From: Hormiphora californensis
Lineage: Eukaryota > Ctenophora > Tentaculata > Cydippida > Pleurobrachiidae
DNA: 64,000 nt
Direction: 5' to 3'
NCBI GenBank assembly: GCA_020137815.1
Contig: CM035351.1
Coordinates: forward strand, 8,139,743-8,203,742
A program made the position numbers and the translations under genes. Below the pieces are notes generated by a model that saw nothing but the letters and a program-made list of their open reading frames with translations, searched no databases and had not been told where the DNA came from. The number at the start of each line of letters is the position of its first letter. The stretch's first letter is position 1. Shown here one piece after another: positions 46,200 through 56,300 of the stretch.

Positions 46200-48053
46200 A
46201 TGGAACCAGATGATGAGATACCCGGTGAGGAAGAGGGTGGCTCTCTCTATAATACAGCCATCCAAATAGTACAATCCTTCATAGAGGACCCTGCCCTATC
46301 CTCTCTCATCCCTGACCTCCCCTCTTTCACCTTCCCCTCCTTATCACACCCCGCTAAAGTTCTCTACCTCCGACTATACATCAGGAAGAGACGCTGGCTC
46401 AAGGTAGCTTCCATATCGTATAGTGATGTTGGGGATCTAGACTCTTCTGTATCTCAGCTCCTCTCTGCTAGTCTGTTAGAACGGATAACAGAGAGCAGAC
46501 AGCCGATATTAGATCTACTAGGGTGTCTGAGTTTGGGGGAGCTGAAACAGGTGTGCAAGTTACTGAAACTGAAACCAGGACCCAATAAACTGGCCCTGAC
46601 ACGGGTTGTGATGAACATGTGTAAAACCCAACGATCCTTATTTGGGGGAAGCACCGAGGAAAGGGTCCGGACAACAGTGGCCCAAGTGTTAGGTTCTGAC
46701 GTGGTGAGAGTGAGAGATAGCAGTATTCTAGAGCGAGTCCTAGTTGCATCTCTCCCTCAGTTTACACTTAGTAACGATGATTTAACTAGTAAAGCCTCCC
46801 TAACTCGGGTACTACTCTCCAGTATTGGTGTAACACGGCGGTTTCCCACCTACACCATCTCCTTCACTAGACCCCTGTTCTCCTCTCCTTTACACCTGGA
46901 AGGTTTTGTAGGGGCATGCCAAGTTGAGGCCCGGTGCCATCTCCATTTAGAGCGTAGTGAGTGGGAGAAAGTTAGGGAAATCTATCTCTCACACAAAGAC
47001 AGGTTCATTGAAGCAGTGAAGGACAGTGCAGCAGCCCCCAGTGAGGATAACGTGTGTTTTAAAGAAGGGTGGGTGATGGTGAGAACTGTTAGACACGCAC
47101 TAACAGCCCTACAGCGGCTAAAGGACTTCAAAGAGGTGGTATTCGTGCTACGGAAGTTACTCGAGTACAGACATGCCGGGAGTAGGAGGGGTGGGTGGTG
47201 GGAGACACTGTCACTAACCCTTGGACACCATTTGAAGGAGAAAGATGAAGCGTTGGAGGTGGCTAAAAAGGGCTTAGCAGACCCACTCACAACACACGGT
47301 TACACGTACGCACTACAAAACCGTATTGCTCTACTTGAGAAACGAAAAGAGAAGACATCCCAACAACACGAAACGATGACATTGTCATTGCCGGTAGTTG
47401 AAGGTCAGAAGCTGTATCAGTGTGGGGATGTGTTGTGTGGGGTGGAGCAAGCTGTTTTATACCACTTCACAACAGATACTGGGTCGTTTGCGGAGGGGGT
47501 CCATTCAGAGGGGTCCCTTCTAACTACCCTATTTGGTCTGTTGTTTTGGGATGTCATATTCACGGACACAGTGGACAATGTATTTTACAACAAATACCAA
47601 AACTGCCCCCTGGACTTCCATTCCTCCAAGTTGTATGCCCGCAGAGAGGAGTTGTTTGAGAGGAGGTTCGAGAGGTTGGGAGGTTTGAGTGAGGTTGAGG
47701 TTGAGAGTGAGGTTACACGGATCTGGGAGGCACAGTTTGAGGTGGACTGTGTTGGGATACACTGGCATCTCTTCACCAGTCTAGAACAGTGCCTGAGGTG
47801 TCTGGGGTGTCTGGGAATCACGAGGTTTATTGCCTTGGTCAGGTTGTATTTGAGACACCCTGGTGCCATGCGGAGTGGGATGCCTGATTTGACACTTTGG
47901 GACTATGAGCAGAGAAAGTTCAAGATGATAGAGGTTAAGGGACCTGGAGATAGTTTGAGGTGTAATCAGATAAGCTGGTTGGGATTGTTGAAAGAGGCTG
48001 GGGTTGAGGCTGGGGTTTGTTTGGTCAAACAGGTGTCCTCAAAGCGTATTTAG
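46200..48053 (+). CDS. FAN1: FAN1-type structure-specific nuclease, lacking the UBZ domain
   Basis: Fanconi-associated nuclease: 5'-flap endo/exonuclease in DNA interstrand-crosslink repair. Intronless, 617 aa. I start at 46200, immediately after ATATCCTACAG; eight in-frame codons upstream look like leader. Visible: SAP-like segment LLGCLSLGELKQVCKLLKL (about residues 95-130), TPR-rich middle, RHVGSRRGGWWETLSL-like HAGSRRGGWWETLSLTLGHH, and the VRR-NUC catalytic domain at the C-terminus with SGMPDLTLW (Asp about 562) and MIEVKGPGD (Glu and Lys about 577-579). The human protein is ~1017 aa; the N-terminal UBZ ubiquitin-binding finger and linker (about 370 residues) are absent. Only 347 bp separate the start from the IMP3 stop, leaving no room for it. 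Confidence 0.93.
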   Translation: MEPDDEIPGEEEGGSLYNTAIQIVQSFIEDPALSSLIPDLPSFTFPSLSHPAKVLYLRLYIRKRRWLKVASISYSDVGDLDSSVSQLLSASLLERITESRQPILDLLGCLSLGELKQVCKLLKLKPGPNKLALTRVVMNMCKTQRSLFGGSTEERVRTTVAQVLGSDVVRVRDSSILERVLVASLPQFTLSNDDLTSKASLTRVLLSSIGVTRRFPTYTISFTRPLFSSPLHLEGFVGACQVEARCHLHLERSEWEKVREIYLSHKDRFIEAVKDSAAAPSEDNVCFKEGWVMVRTVRHALTALQRLKDFKEVVFVLRKLLEYRHAGSRRGGWWETLSLTLGHHLKEKDEALEVAKKGLADPLTTHGYTYALQNRIALLEKRKEKTSQQHETMTLSLPVVEGQKLYQCGDVLCGVEQAVLYHFTTDTGSFAEGVHSEGSLLTTLFGLLFWDVIFTDTVDNVFYNKYQNCPLDFHSSKLYARREELFERRFERLGGLSEVEVESEVTRIWEAQFEVDCVGIHWHLFTSLEQCLRCLGCLGITRFIALVRLYLRHPGAMRSGMPDLTLWDYEQRKFKMIEVKGPGDSLRCNQISWLGLLKEAGVEAGVCLVKQVSSKRI

Positions 48054-48923
48054 TAGTCAGATCTGTGTGTTTTTAGCATGACTTGTCGACAGTGAATTGT
48101 GACCCTCAATTTATTTCGTTTTCAATGTTTTTAATATGATTTTATTTTTTAAACGCACTTTAGAAAATCGTTTACTGCATTCTGACACAATCGGGAGAAG
48201 AGCTGGAACCTGTGTAATGTGTCTCCCTTTGGTCGGCTGTCTCGATACACTGGCTCCTGTCCCAATGGCAAAAAGACGCTAAACGCGGGCGTCGATTCAA
48301 TCCCATATGATGAAAGGACCCTCATTATGGCGCGGACCCCACGTGCGCGCACCAAAACACACACCGCCCAGTTCACCACTCTTCCGCTGACAAGGGACAC
48401 TGTACCAGTACGAACGGTGCCCACCCCCCTTACTGATCGGTAATGTCAGACAGTCCGACAATGACCATTGCATTGTTGTAGTGCCACTACTAGTGGTTGA
48501 CAGGCCTGATCCCTCACAGCTACAGCTAGCGAACCATGTGTGAGCAATTATAGTCAATGGTCACTGTCAAAATCATACAATCGTTAGAACGCGTTATTGG
48601 GTTTTTCTCGAACAAATATATATCAACAAACACTAGACAATGACTAAAGAAAAATCCCTAAAGCGTCTTTGGTCTTCCGCACTGCACTTTTGCCTACGTC
48701 CACTCAAAATTCAAATACAATCTTTTTACCTAGTTTATCCGTCTTGATAGATAAGTAAGAGATTCAATAGCTACTACAGTCACACATTTCATTGCCATGC
48801 TACACAGGTTGTCAATTACGTAGCAGCTCCGGTCCGATCACTGGTCACACATGTTTCACACATGTCACACAAGTATCCTTCCTTATCGACCTATAGGGGA
48901 GTTCTCCTCCTGTTCGTATCTTT
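48054..48923. other. Convergent intergenic region, no gene seen
   Basis: Lies between the 3' ends of FAN1 (+) and the BCCT transporter (minus). Short open frames on both strands around 48150-48560 have no recognisable content. I see nothing else in it. Confidence 0.6.
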
Positions 48924-50456
48924 CTAAACCTTGCTCATTCTGTCCTGTTCCTGTTCCTCTGGTATGACTTCAGGGATGAGTGAGGGCATGAGTTGCACAG
49001 TTCCCTTTCCAAACATGGTCTCTCTCATCTGGACACTTGCTACTGGGTACGCAAACAGACAAACAAAGAAGTCTTCCACCGGGTTCCCATTGATTCCCTT
49101 GTTTAGCCGGACTGCCACACGGTTTGCGGCCACCATGCACACAAAGAATAGGTAGAATACAAGGGAGAGGGCCAGTAAACCGGTCACCTGGGGGAATTTG
49201 GGGATAAGATCTTCCTATACTGTCCCAACTGTTAAATCACCACTGAAATCATCGCTCTGACCGGTACCACTGTTCTCGCTCAAAACGGAGCGGAGCAAAA
49301 CAAGTGGTCAGACATTGAACTTACTTTCCCGACTAACCAATGTAGACTTACCTCGATGCAGTAGTTGGCAATGAGTAGAATAACAAAGGTGAAGAGAGAA
49401 AATCCAGAGACCAGGAAAACCATAACAGCAGTGCATTTGGAGTCCAGATCCTTTGCCACGCGATATAGAGTATATGGTCTGGGGATGGGGTAGGGACGTG
49501 GTTATTGGTTGAAATTTTAGAATTATGACGGAAAATGGGAGATGAAAGAGGAAAATGGGAGATGAAAGAGGAAAAATATTATATTTTGGCCCTGTTCAGT
49601 TAACATAAAAGCCACTGCACAAGCAAGGCCCCCAATACAAAGGTGTGGCATACTTTCCCCCTTTTACTGAAACCAATGTGGCGCCATGTGACCAAGCATT
49701 CCTTAATCTAGATATATGTTCTAAGCTCCCACCCTATGTGTGAAAAGGGTAGAGTGCCACGTGTGGTAGACTCACGTAAGGAAAGTCTCCCTCAGGATGC
49801 CAGCCCAAAGTTCCGGTCTAAGCTCGGTAAGGGGATCCAGAAGGCCCGCTGCAAAGTCAGGTCCGTAGGGGTCTATATCATTGCACTCCATGGCTAGGGC
49901 ACGCCACAATGAGACACACATGAAACAGAGGAGGATTGTGTAGGGTAGTCCGGTGATAACAGAGGCAGTCTGGAGGGCCTTTAGGGAGTCAGTTCCACCG
50001 GCTGCCAGCAGCGCTGTAGCTGTGGCTCCTTCCATTATAGCCCAAAATAGCCGCTGGAGAACGGGTGGTTCCTGTGGGGGAGAAGGAGAGAGAATCAGTT
50101 ATTGGGGGAGGGGGGCCGGGGGTGAGACTCCGTAATAAAATAATTCCGTGAGTGATACTTCATGACAGAAAGGGAGGAATTTATAAAACATACCTGGTCT
50201 CCATTTGCAGATATGATATCAATGATCAGACTGCCAGAATCAGAGCTTGTAACAAAGTACAAAATGATGGCTATCATGGAAAACACTGACAGGAAGAATC
50301 CCAGATCTCCAAAAGAGAACATCATGGCGAACCACATTTCGTCAGCGTTGTAGCATGATAACCTGCATTGGGTTTTAGCTGTGTTACTCAGCACATTTGG
50401 TCGCCATCGTGTCAGAGGATCGAATGTTGTGTTTTTGGTCTATCTGTTCTATCTGT

Positions 50457-50495
<39 letters not shown>

Positions 50496-50507
50496 GTTCT
50501 GTCTGTA

Positions 50508-50553
<46 letters not shown>

Positions 50554-53320
50554 CTCACCTAGTTTCCAAGTTGTTGTACGATTTCGTCCCTAACCTTCCT
50601 CTACTGTTCCTCAACACCCCTTAGATGGTTCATTTGTTAAAACAGCTGATACAGTACTTCAAAATGATATTCCAAACGAAATTTAGGGACAAGGGCGGTC
50701 AAAGTTCATTAATAGGGGAGGGAGGACCTACCTAGAAACTCGTTGAATGTCCTGGTAGAATTGGATCCGGTAAGATATTCCATCATGGCGTAGTTGTCTC
50801 CCGTGAAGTAATCCAGTATCTTGTCTGAGCATTCGTTACACTCACTGTCTTTGCAGAAAACCGACCAGTTCTCGTCCACCTGCAAAACACATTATATTTA
50901 CTGGCCCTTGATTTACCGGGCAAAAACCTTTCCCCCGACCATCCTGGTAAATTGTAGTCCGACTGTATTAATAAAAACAGTTGATTCTCTTGTCATTTAT
51001 TCAATATTGAGGGGAATATCTCGCACACATTACATTGAACAGCAAATGATGACGAAATGTTGCGATGTTACAGTCACTGAGTCAGCACACGATGACGATA
51101 TCATGATATGCTCAGCATATTATGCTGTTCAATATCTCCCCACCAAACAAACAAATACACGAGTTTCATCAGTGCTAAAATAAAATTAATTACAAGTTTA
51201 AAAACAAACAAAGTTACATCGCCAATAATAAACCAACCAAAAATGGGGAAAATGTCACGTCTTCACCCGCGGTAAACCTCTGCTAATTTCACTAAGTCTT
51301 GTCACGGCCTCCATCGCGACACTTTCCCTAGTGTATGTCCTATACATTTCCTGCTGGGCTTTTTGTCCAATCCCCGCCAACTCCCCCCTATGCTGCAGAC
51401 ACCACCTGAGCCTTTCCCTGAGTCCCTTCTCATCTACCACCGCCCACTTGTGGTGCACCCTATTCTCACTTTCTGCCAGGATGAACTTGTCCTGATCAAA
51501 CGCAAGTTCCAATTCCGTCACCTCGATAGGGAGGGAGTAGGCAGGTTTCACGAACTCAGTTAGTCCGGACCAAAGGGGCACAATGACTGGAGTTCCAGCA
51601 GCCATGGATTCCATAACTGGCCTGCCCCAGCCCTCTCCATGAGTTGCCAACACAAAAACATCAGCCCTACGGTATGCTTTTATCAACATTTCTTCGGAGT
51701 AACTCCGGGCAAAGACCCACCTGCCTCTCTTACTATACGGGTATTTACCCTTTAGTTTGAGGTTGAATGACGTTCTGAGAACTAGACAAACGCTATCGTC
51801 ATTGTTAAACTCATCTGTGTAGGCTTTGAGGAGAATCTCAACCCCCTTCCTCTCCTCCAACTTGCCCACCATAAGATAGATAACATCCTGTGGTCGACAT
51901 CTTGGGAACAGTGTTCTTCGGAGTTTACTCCTGTCCTTAGCATCTTCTAGAAATTCTAACTTTCTCTCCGTTTCAAACCTACTCGTTTCAAAGCCCTCCC
52001 TAATAACAGATATGTGGGGCAAGTTAACTAGCCCAGATTTGCTGAAGACCTCTTTTTGAAACTTGCTAGGCACCCAAAGTTCGGAGACGGTAGCCAGCTG
52101 CGGAAACCATAAAGAAGGAATGGCGTTGGTTTCAAACATAGCTCGTCCTATCGTGTATACACTTGCTTTACCCACATCGGGAAACCCTTCCATTAGAGTT
52201 TTGTTGTAGACAGGGGGTGGCAGACCTAACACTGTTATTATTTGATGGTCGGTGGTCCCTTCTTTTAGCTCTTTTCTGATCGCTATGCCCCTCTCATAAG
52301 CATAGTTGATGACCTTCTGGTCGGCAGGAGAGAGATCCCGCCACCCTGCCGTCCTCTGGAACGATGTCATCAGCATGTTGCTGACCCAACCGAATTGGTT
52401 GCCAAGCAACACTGATAAGGGGACAATAAAGTTTAGATTCTCCTTCATAAAGCCCCAGTCTTTCTGATTTGCAGAAACGGTAGCTATCCAAAGGACTGTT
52501 GAGTTGAATGTGGTAAAGTTTGCCGCTGCCTCGGCTAGTCTGGGCCAATCTGCAAGGCTTGGCGGGGGACCTTCCTCCTTCTTCAAAGCTTTCTTTGCTT
52601 TCTCTCTTCTCCTTCTTTCCGGTCCAAAGATTTTGGCCTCAAGGAATTCGTTTTTCTTTTTCTCTAAGAACTCCAACTGTTCTTCATCTAACAGCTTCAG
52701 GGGGACACCCTTGTTCTCTACCGGACCTACAGGTTGGTCTAAGGGCTGCCTAACAAATCCTGCCATCATAAGGTTTTTAACTGGATCACCTTCATTCTTT
52801 CCCTTCTCAACATCTTCGTTTCCCGTGTCTTTTCTAGGAATTACGACCTTTCCACTGGTCGTTAACTCTTCCTCCTGATCCAGCCCCCGTTCTTTGACGT
52901 CATCAATTAGGTGACCTGATGCAAGGTAGACACCACCATCTCCCGAGTGTACTACATCATCGAAGGAGAACTGGAGGACAATGAAGAGGATGGCATATCC
53001 AGATACAATCAGGAGAAGGAAGGCTGGCCGGATCACCCGCAACAACAACATGACAGCAGTTATAGGTCCCTAGCAAGGAACAAGATTATAACAAGAGAAC
53101 TGATATACGTCACTAAAAGTCTGCAGCTGTATAATGGTAGAGAGAGGCTCGAACTGGTGAAACTGCCGTTTTGGTGGTGTCGGTCGTATAGCTAGATCAA
53201 GACTTTTCCTCATTGACTCATGTGGACATATATTGTTGTGTTAATATGTGTGGGGGAAAGAAGGACGAAGTTGGATAGCAAGCAATTGGGGTGTAAGCTT
53301 AAGAGTGAGACAAAGACAGA

Positions 53321-53388
<68 letters not shown>

Positions 53389-56300
53389 GATGGATGTAGA
53401 CTGAAAAGGTGTCTCAAATATAGGGTGATGAGCCCCAGACTTGATACAATGATACAGAAGGGGCCACGGATCATGCACTATCAATCACGCAACCCTCAAT
53501 ATGTAGAATGTCCCAACTATACGATATTCCGAATATTGATGCCGCTAGTGTATTAATGTTACTGTATTTGTACAACTGATACAGCTTGGACAGCTGAGAG
53601 AGAGGGTGGCTGGGGGGTACCAAAGCAAGCTTTTATAATTGTTTACAATTGGGGAACATTTAAACTGTTTGACACTATTCAGTGTTGCACAGTGTCCACA
53701 CTGTCCCTCCATTCCTCATGCAACAACTACCATTTGAAGATTCATAGTTCAGTGTCTATAGTATGGCAAGCACAATAAAGTCGAATTTTTTGAAGTTGTC
53801 ACCCCCCTTTTCACGCGCGGCGTCGTATTTGCGCGTGACAGCCCCCACTTGGTCTCATTTTTCGGCAAAAAGCCGGATATCATCGGAAAGAGCATAATTT
53901 TGTGAGTCCGTAAAATTTTGGTTTGACGAAATTGGTCAAGAAACAAAGGCGTGAGAGCCAAAACAAGTGTCAGACAAGTTTCCGACGTGCAAATAAAAAC
54001 TCGCACGCCACCCAGGGGGGTGACAACTTCAAAAAATCCGACTTTACCACTTGTATTGTGCTTGCCAGGCCATGCTATAAATACTGAACTATAGTGAAAT
54101 CGAATTCCGGAGCTTGTATTACAAGCTCCGGAATTCGATTTCACTATGGCTCTGTCAGGCAAATGCTCTTGAAAGAAATGCGAATACGGTCAGGCCAATG
54201 CTCTGACAGCTTTAGCTTGCTCGACCCTCTCCTCCCACGATTGAATAATGATCTGCCAGTATTGTGATATATTGTCACGTTTCATAACTAATGTCATAAA
54301 AACTATTTATGCAGCCTACCGATAAGCTATACCGACCACATCTTTCCCAGAATCAGGTCTAGCACTCAACTCTCGATTGATGGTGATATTCTCTGTATTA
54401 TAATTCCTGGAACTAACCTGGTCAGGTAGGCCACTCAGATTGTAAGCTCCATGGAATTCCTCCACACTGATTGATCCATCCAGTGCTACTGGGTTCCAGT
54501 TGGGGCAGCACAGCTCGTTCATTGCTGCAGAGCGCTCCTTTTGCAGGCCCGTACCACCGAATATGGTCATCCAGAGGAAGGAGTAGAGAACCGGTGCAGT
54601 CAGTGCTCCTGTCAGAGACATGTATGTTAGTATTCAGACAGACATGATAGGAGATAAATCCAGATAGGGGGATATTTTGGACAGGGATAACAACACGATG
54701 AAAATGTATGTTTTACCGTTAACGAATTGGCGGATAGATCTTCCCCGGGATATTTTGGCAATGAAGGTGCCCACAAAAGGAGACCAGGAAATCCACCAAC
54801 CCCAGTAGAAGATGGTCCACCAGTCCATCCACTGAGCAGGCCCATCACTAGTGGTGTCCTCAAAGGCCCGCAGCCGGTCAGTGCCCCCGTGGGAGGGGAC
54901 CCCCATCTCAAAGGCGTCTGAGTGGGTCCCTAACTGGATCACCCACTGGAAATAGTAACCCACACTCTGGGTGAACAGGTTCAGGGTATACCTGCAGGGA
55001 GGGGTGTGTTTTGTTTTTCCTTTCAACAGTAGAGTGACAGGTACAGCTAGACTAGAAGTTACTAAGCTAGTCACTTAGTTACCACCTAGTAACCAACTTG
55101 CTACTTACCAGGGGTCTCCCAGCAGGAAGACGACCAACATGACGAACATGCCGACAGTAAAACATATCTCACTAATCCTCCTGATCCCTTTACCAAGACC
55201 AGAGACAACAGAGATTGTAGCAAAGATGGTGATGCACCAAATAGCAATTATCTGAAGGGGGATGTAAACTCATAAACAATTTGAAGGGTGAAAAGGGGGA
55301 GGTAAATTCATAATAGTAAATTAGGTTCACGTTTTAATTTAGAGTTAGATTTCCCACGCCCTCCTAGTTGCTCAAACCTGGTTTTTAGTGGTATTTCCCA
55401 CGCCCTCCTAGTTGCTCAAACCTGGTTTTTAGTGGTATTTCCCACGCCCTCCTAGATTGTTATCTCTGTTTGCAACTGTCCCACCGTTTGAGGACCACCG
55501 CATGATGACGTTGCCAAATGACAAAGTCACCCAATTTATAAACCGTCTCATTACCCAGAGGCCCCCTACTACATCGCCAGTCAACAAGTATTCTCCGGAT
55601 GAGATAGGAAGAGGAATGCATGTTGCTGATATCACTCCTGAGATCTTAGGTGGTAGGAAGTATTCGAAGAAAGACTTAGCGTCTTCTTTGTCGGAGGCAT
55701 GCAAGTTACTAGTTGATCTTGCAGTGCCACAGGGGAGTACTACTCCTAACACGAGTACTACTCCGCGTAGGAGTCATCCACCCGAGGAATGGTGGCGTTG
55801 TAAAGATGATAAGACCAATCTACATGAGGAACTAGCTGCGGCCCACCGAAGGGTAATTGATCTTCAGGATCAAGTGATCCAGCTGAAGGACGAGATTAGG
55901 AACGTTGAGACCGCTACAGTTACCAAGACTGTTCAACGTGATCTGAAGAGCTACTCAGCTATGCTCAGTCAGAACTGTGCAGCAGCCCTTGCTCAGACTA
56001 GGATCCAGAAGGCTGTCACTAAAGCATCTGTTGAGAAGCCTGATGAGGAGGACCGTTCCAGAAACTTGATTGTGTTTGGACTGCCGGAGGAAGCTGATGG
56101 AGCTACAGTGGAAACATCTGTTACATCTCTGTTGGAGGAAATGGACGAGAAGCCCCCGTTGACCAGTTGTACTAGGTTGGGTATGCCAGCCGAGGGTAAG
56201 TCGAGGCCTGTAAAGGTGACTTTGAAGTCTAGAAACAGTCTTCTTGTATTGTTGAGAAAGGCATGTGAGCTGAGAAATTCTGAGAATTTTAAGCGAGTAT

